Assembly: GCA_035293845.1 (NCBI GenBank)
Contig: DATGMB010000170.1
Location: 1 to 11,632, forward strand
Direction of reading: 5' to 3'
Source: DATGMB01 sp035293845
GTDB taxonomy: Bacteria > Acidobacteriota > Terriglobia > Bryobacterales > Bryobacteraceae
DNA length: 11,632 bases
Part shown: positions 5,867-11,632 of the stretch, piece by piece
Layout of the letters: every line of letters starts with the position of its first letter
How positions within the stretch are numbered: the first letter of the stretch is position 1
Translations under genes and position numbers: made by a program
Notes under the pieces: model-generated
What the model was told of the DNA's origin: nothing
What the model saw: the letters and a program-made list of their open reading frames with translations, nothing else
Database searches by the model: none

Positions 5867-7569
5867 AGACATCTGCCGGTCTCCTCGCTGTACTTGTAAC
5901 TTCTTTTTCCTCTCTTTTGAATGCGGCTCCGATGCTACGGCTGGTCAGCAGCACGGTGGGACCGGTGCAGGTTGCCGCCGCCGGGCCTACGAACACCCAG
6001 ACGCTCGAAGCGTATAACCTGGGCGATGGCACGCTTTCGCTGGCGGTTTCCTCCTCGCAGCCATGGGTGTCTGCCTTGCCGGGCGCGGCGCGGAAGTGCG
6101 TGACGACGACCGCCGCCGCGAGCTGCATTCCGATCCAGTTCACGATCAACACGGCCGGACTGCCCCAGGGGACATCCTCGGCCATCGTGACGGTCAGCGG
6201 CGATGCATCGACAATCGATGCGCCGCAAACGGTGGTGGTCACGGTGCGCGTCGGCGGGGTGAACGTGTACGCAGCCCCCGGCAGGACGCGCGATGTGCAC
6301 TTTGCGGCTTCGAGTTATCTCAATTCTCACGTGACCACGCAGGACGGCGCCAATTGGCTGGCGCTTTCGGTCGACGGCAGCGGCAGCTTCCGGTTTAATT
6401 ACCCGTACACCATCCACCTGCAGCCGCCGGCCACGATGTCACCGGGAACGTACAACGGCACCGTCACGACTACGGGCGGCTCGAATCCGGCCGATAACCA
6501 GACCATCCCGGTCACCATGCAGTTGACGACGCAGCCGATCGCAGTAGCATCCGCCACCACGGCGACCTTCGCTCCGCAGCCGGCGCCGGATGGGCTGGTG
6601 ATCCGGCTGGCGCAGGGCGCGCCGCCGCTGACGTATCCGTTCTCAGCGAACGTGGTGCTCTATAATGCCGGCCAGGGGACGCTCACGGCACAGGCGCCCA
6701 CGATTACAGGCTCCTGGCTGAAGCCCGACAATGTCCCAGGCTACGGCGTCGTGCCGGGATATTACTCGATCGACCCGACCGGCCTCGCCACTGGCGATTA
6801 TCCCGGATCGCTGGCCTTCGCCTCCAATGCCGCCAACGATACCGTGACGGTGCCGATCGACTTGCAGATCGTCCCCAAGGGCAATCCGCTGATCTACTAC
6901 CAGGGCGTGCTGGATAATGCGACATTCGTCCCCGGAGACACGGTGGCGCAGGGCGATATTCTCGTCGTCAAAGGCGAGCAGTTGTCGTTCAGCCCGCTGA
7001 CCTCCGCGGCGCCGCCGCTGCCAACCGCGGCCGGCGGAACCAGTGTTCTGGTGAACGGGAACGCGGTGCCGCTCTTCTACACGTCCTATGGCCAGATCGC
7101 CTTCCAGTTGCCATACGATGTGCCCACCGGTACCGCGCTGGTGCAGGTAAAGCGGGACGATGGCAGCATCAGCAATCTGGCCTCGGTGAATATTGCCCCG
7201 CGCGCGCCGCGGCTGCTGGTCACGGTGAACCAGGATTACAGCATCAACTCCGCCGCGCATCCCGCGCACGTGGGCGATGCGTTGACGGTGTACGGCATCG
7301 GCTTCGGCGCGACGAGTCCCGCGGTTACGGCGGGCACCGCGGCTCCATCGAACCCACTGGCCAGCGTCACGCCGATCACGAGCGTGGCATTCGGCTTCGG
7401 CTTCTTCGCGACGGACGTGCAGCCGCTCTTTGCCGGTCTTACTCCCACCGCGGCCGGGTTGTATCAGGTGAATGTGGTGGTTCCGCCCGGCACGCCTGCG
7501 GGAACGGTCAACCTGAGCGTGCAGGTGGGCGGCGTGGCCAGCAACGTCATCACTCTCTACGTGCAGTAG
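5857..7569 (+). CDS. Secreted beta-sandwich protein with Solibacter C-terminal domain (TIGR03437 type)
   Basis: A 570-residue exported protein starts with GTG 5857, inside the end of nuoA. This start gives a clean signal peptide (MGLK, hydrophobic to ~23, cleavage near LLNA). GAAGGG at 5842-5847 may act as Shine-Dalgarno, and the overlap suggests translational coupling. Residues ~25-340 form about three BACON-like beta domains, with repeated 'WL.L...' and 'GTYNGTVTTTGG'-like strands. Residues ~345-570 match the Solibacter C-terminal domain: YYQGVLDNATFVPG, a YGQIAFQLP core, and the closing PPGTPAGTVNLSVQVGG. Family function is unknown; these proteins are abundant in Bryobacterales and probably act at the surface in carbohydrate or protein binding. 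A weak hairpin without a T-run (7594-7608) follows. Confidence 0.88.
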   Translation: MGLKTSAGLLAVLVTSFSSLLNAAPMLRLVSSTVGPVQVAAAGPTNTQTLEAYNLGDGTLSLAVSSSQPWVSALPGAARKCVTTTAAASCIPIQFTINTAGLPQGTSSAIVTVSGDASTIDAPQTVVVTVRVGGVNVYAAPGRTRDVHFAASSYLNSHVTTQDGANWLALSVDGSGSFRFNYPYTIHLQPPATMSPGTYNGTVTTTGGSNPADNQTIPVTMQLTTQPIAVASATTATFAPQPAPDGLVIRLAQGAPPLTYPFSANVVLYNAGQGTLTAQAPTITGSWLKPDNVPGYGVVPGYYSIDPTGLATGDYPGSLAFASNAANDTVTVPIDLQIVPKGNPLIYYQGVLDNATFVPGDTVAQGDILVVKGEQLSFSPLTSAAPPLPTAAGGTSVLVNGNAVPLFYTSYGQIAFQLPYDVPTGTALVQVKRDDGSISNLASVNIAPRAPRLLVTVNQDYSINSAAHPAHVGDALTVYGIGFGATSPAVTAGTAAPSNPLASVTPITSVAFGFGFFATDVQPLFAGLTPTAAGLYQVNVVVPPGTPAGTVNLSVQVGGVASNVITLYVQ

Positions 7570-7598
7570 CTGAGGCGGACGCCGGCCTATAGCCCGCC

Positions 7599-9116
7599 CT
7601 AATGGCGGAAGTGCCGGACGCCGGTAAAGACCATCGCCAGACCGAGGCGATCGGCAGTGGTGATCACGTCACCATCGCCTTTCGAGCCTCCCGGCTGAAT
7701 GATGGCCGTCGCGCCGGCTTTTGCCGCTTCCTCGACGCCGTCCGGAAAAGGAAAGAAGGCGTCGGAGGCGACGACTGTGCCTGCGAGGGGGAGCACCGCC
7801 TTCATGGCTCCCAGCTTGGCGGAATCGACGCGGCTCATCTGCCCGGCGCCGATGCCTACCGTCTGGCCTGCGCGCGCGTAGACGATCGCGTTCGATTTGA
7901 CGTGCTTCACCACCTTCCAGGCGAACTCGAGGCCGCGCCATTCTTCGTCCGAGGGAGCGCGTTGCGTTTTGATTTCGCACTGCGAGCGGTCGAGCACGGC
8001 ACGGTCGGCTGTCTGCGCCAGGTAGCCGCCGGAAATCGATTTGACCACCAGGCGATCGAGACCCGGCGCGATGCGCATCAGCCGCAGGTTCTTCTTGGAG
8101 GCGAGGATCGCGAGGGCAGGCTCGGAGTAAGCGGGCGCCGCAATGGCTTCGACGAACAGCTTGGCGATTTCTTTGGCAGTGTCTTCGTCGATTTCGCGAT
8201 TGATTCCCACCACGCTTCCGAACGCGGACACCGGATCGCATTCGAGGGCCTTCCGCCAGGCCTCGGCCAGCGACGGGTTCTCGCCGACGCCGCAGGGATT
8301 GGTGTGCTTGATGAGGGCCACCGCCGGCGCGGAGAATTCGCAGGCGAGCTGCCAGGCGGCGTCGAGATCCACCAGGTTGTTGTAGGACAGCTCCTTGCCC
8401 TGCAGTTGCTCGGCTCCGGCCACGCCCGCGCCGCGGCGGCCGTACAGGGCGGCGGCCTGGTGCGGGTTCTCGCCGTAGCGCAGATCCATCAGCTTCGGAG
8501 CGCGCACCGCGAGTTCGGCCGGCAATTCGTGACCGTCCGCGCCCACCTGCGCGAGGCGGGCGCTGATGGCAGCGTCGTAATCGGCGGTCGTTCGGAAGGC
8601 CTTCTTCGCCAGCGCCCATTTGGTCTCGGGCGAGAGGCCGCCGCGTTGCCGCAGTTCCTCGAGGATGGCCGGGTAATCGGCGGGCGAAACGACGACGGCC
8701 ACATCCTGGTGGTTCTTGGCGGCGGAACGGATGAGCGTCGGGCCGCCGATATCGATGTTCTCGATCAGCTCGTCGAGCCGCGCTCCGGCCTTGGCGGCCA
8801 CCTCTTCGAAGCGGTACAAATTGACCACCACGATATCGATGGGCGCGATGCCGTGCTCCGCGATGGCCTGCATGTGCTCCGGGCGCGCGCGCTGCGCGAG
8901 GATGCCGCCCGCGATCCTGGGGTGCATCGTCTTGACGCGGCCGTCGAGCATCTCGGGGAAGCCGGTGACGTCGGAGACATCGCGGACGGCGATGCCATTT
9001 TCCCGCAACATCCGCGCGGTGCCGCCGGTGGAGATGATCTCCGCTCCGAGGCTGCTCAGGCCGTGAGCGAAATCGATGATCCCGGTTTTGTCAGTGACAC
9101 TGATGAGGACGCGCAT
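7599..9116 (-). CDS. purH: Bifunctional AICAR transformylase / IMP cyclohydrolase
   Basis: This enzyme catalyses the last two steps of de novo purine synthesis: AICAR plus 10-formyl-THF gives FAICAR, which is cyclised to IMP in the cytoplasm. The protein has 505 residues, normal length. The N-terminal cyclohydrolase (MGS-like) domain shows STGGTA (29-34), DGRVKTMHP (58-66) and IDIGGPTLIRSAAKN (121-135). The transformylase part shows RYGENPHQ (213-220), KELSYNNLVDLDAAW (241-255), the catalytic KHTNPCG (270-276), VKSNAIV and GIGAGQMSR. It ends with the diagnostic FTGVRHFRH. All key residues appear intact. Start ATG 9116 fits the family N-terminus; no Shine-Dalgarno is visible but a -10-like element sits 7 bases upstream. 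It lies 90 bases downstream of the siroheme reductase on the same strand and converges with the Solibacter-type protein. Confidence 0.97.
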   Translation of the reverse strand: MRVLISVTDKTGIIDFAHGLSSLGAEIISTGGTARMLRENGIAVRDVSDVTGFPEMLDGRVKTMHPRIAGGILAQRARPEHMQAIAEHGIAPIDIVVVNLYRFEEVAAKAGARLDELIENIDIGGPTLIRSAAKNHQDVAVVVSPADYPAILEELRQRGGLSPETKWALAKKAFRTTADYDAAISARLAQVGADGHELPAELAVRAPKLMDLRYGENPHQAAALYGRRGAGVAGAEQLQGKELSYNNLVDLDAAWQLACEFSAPAVALIKHTNPCGVGENPSLAEAWRKALECDPVSAFGSVVGINREIDEDTAKEIAKLFVEAIAAPAYSEPALAILASKKNLRLMRIAPGLDRLVVKSISGGYLAQTADRAVLDRSQCEIKTQRAPSDEEWRGLEFAWKVVKHVKSNAIVYARAGQTVGIGAGQMSRVDSAKLGAMKAVLPLAGTVVASDAFFPFPDGVEEAAKAGATAIIQPGGSKGDGDVITTADRLGLAMVFTGVRHFRH

Positions 9117-9123
9117 CTACCGC

Positions 9124-9132
9124 ACGATAACA
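9124..9132 (-). promoter_or_regulatory. Candidate extended -10 element before purH
   Basis: On the minus strand, TG-T-TATCGT (9132 to 9124) resembles an extended -10 box with 4/6 core matches. It ends 7 bases before the purH ATG, the same geometry as nuoA. A weak -35-like CTGACC (9154 to 9149) lies 19 bases upstream within the heptamer array. Taken alone this is weak evidence. Confidence 0.35.
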
Positions 9133-9147
9133 TCTTTGGCCCGTAGG

Positions 9148-9175
9148 GGGTCAGGAGACAGGAGTCAGAAGTCAA
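9148..9175. repeat. Heptanucleotide tandem repeat, four copies
   Basis: Four 7-base units lie in tandem: GGGTCAG, GAGACAG, GAGTCAG and AAGTCAA. They occupy the purH/reductase gap. Intergenic heptamer arrays of this style resemble the short tandemly repeated repetitive (STRR) sequences described in cyanobacteria. The function is unknown. The array ends against the hairpin at 9176-9220. Confidence 0.65.
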
Positions 9176-9220
9176 AGTGCGCGGCGGTGCTCTTCTGTGT
9201 GTGTCCTTACGCCGCGCACT
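9176..9220 (-). terminator. Strong 11-bp hairpin over the reductase stop codon
   Basis: AGTGCGCGGCG (9176-9186) and CGCCGCGCACT (9210-9220) are perfect inverted repeats around a 23-base loop. In the minus-strand transcript the first arm is the last coding codons of the siroheme reductase, the stop codon opens the loop, and the second arm is followed by TTGACTT rather than a U-run. It may be a weak terminator or a 3'-end stabiliser between the reductase and purH. Confidence 0.45.
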
Positions 9221-10982
9221 CGCCGCGGCCGAGCTTCAGGGAAAAGGCTTCGTTGTCGCCCCAGTCCTGGTAGATCTCGGGGAATAGCTCGGCGGGTTTG
9301 GCAAATTCGCGGGTGAGCTCGCGGAAGGTCTCGACCTTGTGCCGCAGGACGTACTGCCGGAAGGTTTCGCCCTCCCCGCGGTTGGCGAGGAAGTGGTCGA
9401 GAACGCGCGTGACCGCGTCCGGCGCAAGCCGCGCGGGGATGGACTGGATGGCGAGGCCGAAGCGCAGCATCCCCTGCTCGTCATAGCCGCCGCCGAGGAG
9501 CATCTGGTAGAAAGGCACTTCCTTGCCCTCGATCTTGCGCGCGTTGCCGTAGAACCCGATATCGCCGATCCAGTGCTGGCCGCACGCGTTGGGGCAGCCG
9601 CTGGCCTTGATCGTGAGGCGGCGGATCTGCGGGTCGTCGTAGCCTTTCAGGACTTCGGTGAGCGCCGCGCCCAGGTTCATGGTCTTGGTGAGCGCGAGAT
9701 TGCAGGAGTACGCGCCAGGGCAGGTGACTACGTCGTCGATCTCGTGCGCATGCGGCGCGCCCAGGCCGATCTCTTCGAGAGCCGCGTGGACGCGCTGCAG
9801 ACGCGCGAGGGGGATATACGCAAGCACCAGATTCTGGTCGATGGTGACGCGCACGATGCCGTCGCCGGATGTGGCGGCGATGCGGGCCAGCCCGCAGAGC
9901 TGGGCGGTCGTCAGATTGCCCTGCTCGACCCGCACCGTGGCGGCGGCATAGCCGGACTGCTTCTGACGCCGCACGTTGGTTTCGAGCCAGGCGTCATACT
10001 GCGGATTCGGCGAGCGCTGGGCGCCGAGGACCGGCAGCAGGTCGCCCGAGCCGAGGGGCTGCGGCTGGGATCGGAACGCGCCGAAGCCCTCGGGCACCGT
10101 CTCCGGCCAGGCAATGCCGCCATTGGCCAGGATATCGGCGTATTCCTTCTCGATTTCGGCGCGCACCCATTCCATGCCGCGATCGCGCATGACGAACTTG
10201 AAGCGGGCCGTGTTCTTGTTTTTGCGGTTGCCGTAGCGGTTGAAAACGCGGATTACGGCTTCAATTCGGTTGAGCAGCCGCTCCTCCGGAACGAATTCGT
10301 CGAGGAGCTGGGCTTCGGTAGGCAGCGGGCCGAGACCGCCGCCGATGATCATGCGGAAGCCGCGCCGGCCGTCGCGGATCACGGCCTTGAGGCCGATATC
10401 GTTCATGGCGCTGTGGGTGCAGTCGGAGCCGGCGCAGCCGTCGAACGTAATTTTGAATTTGCGGGGGAGGTTGCCGGTAAGGTCCTTGCGCAGCAGCGCG
10501 TAGGCGGTGCGCTGGGCGTACGGCCTGACGTCGAAGACCTCATCCGGGGCAATGCCTGCCCAGGGGCAGGCGGTGACATTACGGACGGTGTTGTAGCAGG
10601 CTTCGCGGTTGGTAAGTCCCACATCCGCCAGGAGATGCATGAGATCCGGGACGCGGGCCAGCGGCACGAAGTGAAACTGGATATTCTGGCGGGTGGTCAG
10701 GTGGCCGCGGCCGCCCCCGAATTCTTCTGCCACGCGCGCGAGCTGCTCCACCTGGCGGGCCGTCAGGGCGCCGCCGGGAATCTTGCAGCGGACCATCTGG
10801 ACGCTGGCCTGGCGCTGGCCGTAGATGCCGTGTTTGAGCCGGAAGGGACGGAATTCGTCCTCGGTGATCTCGCCGGCCAGGAATTGTTCGGCGCGGCGGC
10901 GGAAGGTTTCGATTTCCTCGCGCACAACTGCTTCGTGCTGAGCTTCAAGAACTTCCCGGTCCTGCATGATCGTCCCAATCAT
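9207..10982 (-). CDS. Siroheme / 4Fe-4S nitrite or sulfite reductase
   Basis: A 591-residue assimilatory-type hemoprotein that would carry out six-electron reduction of nitrite or sulfite. It has the family's two-fold architecture of ferredoxin-like and siroheme-binding halves. The first half holds LTTRQNIQFHFVPL (95-108) and NLPRKFKITF (171-180). The second half holds the siroheme/4Fe-4S ligands: CPGAYSC (Cys421, Cys427) and GCPNAC (Cys463, Cys467), then IGDIGFYG. No flavoprotein domain is fused, so electrons probably come from ferredoxin. Nitrite versus sulfite cannot be decided from sequence; no cys or nas genes adjoin. Start choice: ATG 10982 follows a TATACT box by 9 bases. ATG 10967 has a GGGA at 5 bases and is a good alternative. 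The longer reading to 11189 crosses a repeat and is rejected. A hairpin covers the stop. Confidence 0.93.
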   Translation of the reverse strand: MIGTIMQDREVLEAQHEAVVREEIETFRRRAEQFLAGEITEDEFRPFRLKHGIYGQRQASVQMVRCKIPGGALTARQVEQLARVAEEFGGGRGHLTTRQNIQFHFVPLARVPDLMHLLADVGLTNREACYNTVRNVTACPWAGIAPDEVFDVRPYAQRTAYALLRKDLTGNLPRKFKITFDGCAGSDCTHSAMNDIGLKAVIRDGRRGFRMIIGGGLGPLPTEAQLLDEFVPEERLLNRIEAVIRVFNRYGNRKNKNTARFKFVMRDRGMEWVRAEIEKEYADILANGGIAWPETVPEGFGAFRSQPQPLGSGDLLPVLGAQRSPNPQYDAWLETNVRRQKQSGYAAATVRVEQGNLTTAQLCGLARIAATSGDGIVRVTIDQNLVLAYIPLARLQRVHAALEEIGLGAPHAHEIDDVVTCPGAYSCNLALTKTMNLGAALTEVLKGYDDPQIRRLTIKASGCPNACGQHWIGDIGFYGNARKIEGKEVPFYQMLLGGGYDEQGMLRFGLAIQSIPARLAPDAVTRVLDHFLANRGEGETFRQYVLRHKVETFRELTREFAKPAELFPEIYQDWGDNEAFSLKLGRGECAA

Positions 10983-10991
10983 GATAGAGAT

Positions 10992-10997
10992 AGTATA
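10992..10997 (-). promoter_or_regulatory. -10 box of the siroheme reductase gene
   Basis: On the minus strand TATACT (10997 to 10992, 5/6 consensus) ends 9 bases before ATG 10982. No convincing -35 is found at 16-18 bases. Transcription from it would leave a leader of ~3 bases for ATG 10982 or ~18 bases for ATG 10967. Confidence 0.45.
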
Positions 10998-11044
10998 GAT
11001 TAACCCGAGGCGGCGCAGGATGCAAGCAAAAGGGATGCGGGCTT

Positions 11045-11065
11045 GGGGGCAGGGAATTGGGAGTG
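11045..11065. repeat. Degenerate G-rich heptad array
   Basis: GGGGGCA, GGGAATT and GGGAGTG follow in 7-base register on the plus strand. They resemble the complement of the GATCCCC array at 11137-11164, so the two form an inverted pair flanking ~70 bases of non-coding DNA in the reductase/efp divergent region. I see no gene in this gap. Confidence 0.4.
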
Positions 11066-11136
11066 TTACATAACGTGCCGAAATGTTGAAAAAGCAATGC
11101 CGACGGAGTCGCGGTGCTCCCAGCAGCTCCCCCCGC

Positions 11137-11164
11137 GATCCCCGATCCCCAATCCCCGATCCCC
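11137..11164. repeat. Heptamer array (GATCCCC, four copies), G-quadruplex motif
   Basis: GATCCCC, GATCCCC, AATCCCC and GATCCCC lie in exact tandem, preceded by another C-rich run (11127-11136). The minus strand therefore reads four G4 runs separated by 3-base loops, a canonical G-quadruplex pattern. The array touches the efp extended -10 element (11165), filling the position where a -35 box would lie. Confidence 0.8.
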
Positions 11165-11173
11165 TGCTATACT
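11165..11173 (+). promoter_or_regulatory. Extended -10 promoter of efp
   Basis: TG-C-TATACT is an extended -10 element with 5/6 core matches. No -35 is present because the GATCCCC array occupies that place. Transcription would begin near 11180, giving a ~25-base leader that contains a Shine-Dalgarno, unlike the other promoters in this window. Confidence 0.55.
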
Positions 11174-11195
11174 GAGGGTTCGACTCCAAACAATT

Positions 11196-11199
11196 GAGG
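11196..11199 (+). promoter_or_regulatory. Shine-Dalgarno of efp
   Basis: GAGG lies 5 bases before ATG 11205 and fixes the efp start. It is the only clear Shine-Dalgarno with good spacing seen among the gene starts of the window. Confidence 0.7.
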
Positions 11200-11204
11200 T
11201 TTGA

Positions 11205-11632
11205 ATGATTTCAGCAACACAACTGCGCCCCGGGATGGTGATCAAGTTCAATAACGACCTTTTCTCGGTTTTCAGCATGACGCACCGGACGCCCGGCAAC
11301 CTGCGCGGCTTCGTGCAGGCGCGTATGCGGAACCTGCGCAGCGGGACGATGATCGAGCACCGGTTCTCCTCGGAAGACCGCGTCGAGAAGGCGAATCTCG
11401 AGGAGCACGAAATGGAGTACCTGTACGACGACGGCGAGTACTTCTATTTCATGAATACCGAAACTTACGAGCAGATGCACCTCATGAAGGACCTGCTCGG
11501 CGACGCGACGCAGTACCTGATTCCGCAACTGAAGGTGACGGTCGAATTCTACGAAGGCAAGCCGATCAGCGTGGAGTTGCCGGCCACGGTGGATTTGACG
11601 GTAGTGGAGACCGAACCTGGCTTGAAGGGCGC
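11205..11632 (+). CDS. efp: Elongation factor P (3'-truncated by window end)
   Basis: EF-P binds ribosomes stalled on polyproline stretches and promotes peptide bond formation. 142 complete codons are present of a protein usually ~185-190 residues. Domain I (~1-65) begins MISATQLRPGMVIKFNNDLF. Domain II includes YLYDDGEYFYFMNTETYEQ (72-90), and the window ends after TEPGLKG at the start of domain III. In domain I the loop that normally carries the modified Lys or Arg reads HRTPGNLRG (27-35). Aligned with the E. coli loop KPGKGQA, the tip residue is Asn32, so the usual modification site is replaced. GAGG at 5 bases supports ATG 11205. The gene is divergent from the siroheme reductase. Confidence 0.96.
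   Translation, partial: MISATQLRPGMVIKFNNDLFSVFSMTHRTPGNLRGFVQARMRNLRSGTMIEHRFSSEDRVEKANLEEHEMEYLYDDGEYFYFMNTETYEQMHLMKDLLGDATQYLIPQLKVTVEFYEGKPISVELPATVDLTVVETEPGLKG

Noticed and set aside
7594..7608. CCGCC/GGCGG hairpin between the convergent genes as a bidirectional terminator
   Set aside because: Only 5 bp of stem with no T-run on either side, and it overlaps the purH stop; too weak to call.
7602..9146. Plus-strand frame of 514 codons opposite purH
   Set aside because: Fully antisense to an intact, highly conserved purH; composition (His/Gly/Arg-rich) is typical of a GC-driven shadow frame.
9339..11003. Plus-strand frame of 554 codons opposite the siroheme reductase
   Set aside because: Antisense shadow of a conserved enzyme gene; no family resemblance.
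10983..11189. N-terminal extension of the reductase to 11189
   Set aside because: It would translate the heptamer array (IGDRGS-like residues) and both promoters; conserved sequence begins only after ATG 10982/10967.

Overview
The window looks like a chromosomal segment from an acidobacterium of the Bryobacterales (Solibacter/Bryobacter) type. The best marker is the protein at 5857-7569: its last ~225 residues match the C-terminal domain typical of Solibacter secreted proteins (TIGR03437 type). High GC by eye, a PEP-CTERM protein and large Ig-repeat exoproteins fit the same group. This assignment is inference from protein families; no phylogenetic marker was tested.

Layout. At the left edge, on the minus strand, the first 17 codons of a probable ArsR-family regulator run off the window (51 to 1). 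A strong intrinsic terminator (166-208) closes a two-gene minus-strand unit. That unit is a PEP-CTERM surface protein (4481-5296) followed 14 bases later by a ~1400-residue exoprotein (237-4466). The exoprotein has a signal peptide, a thioester-type domain with candidate Cys and Gln, an SdrD B-like domain, ten Ig-like repeats with one cysteine pair each, and a C-terminal 'GFWH' module. A divergent intergenic region with iterated GGTAC elements separates this unit from plus-strand nuoA (5510-5866). nuoA overlaps the start of the Solibacter-type secreted beta-sandwich protein (5857-7569). Convergent to it lies purH (7599-9116), with a siroheme nitrite/sulfite reductase upstream on the same strand (9207-10982). 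The right edge holds the divergent, truncated efp gene (11205 onward).

How the genes relate. Left of 5300 is a cell-surface/adhesion unit. Right of 5500 is a mosaic of housekeeping genes (respiratory complex I subunit, purine synthesis, assimilatory reductase, translation factor) with one secreted protein coupled to nuoA. I see no phage, transposon, CRISPR or RNA gene.

The most notable cross-cutting signal is promoter geometry. At four or five starts a -10-like box sits 6-9 bases before the start codon with no Shine-Dalgarno between, which suggests leaderless mRNAs. Only efp shows a normal leader and Shine-Dalgarno. Two heptanucleotide arrays mark the spaces on either side of the reductase gene; one is a perfect G-quadruplex motif abutting the efp -10 box.
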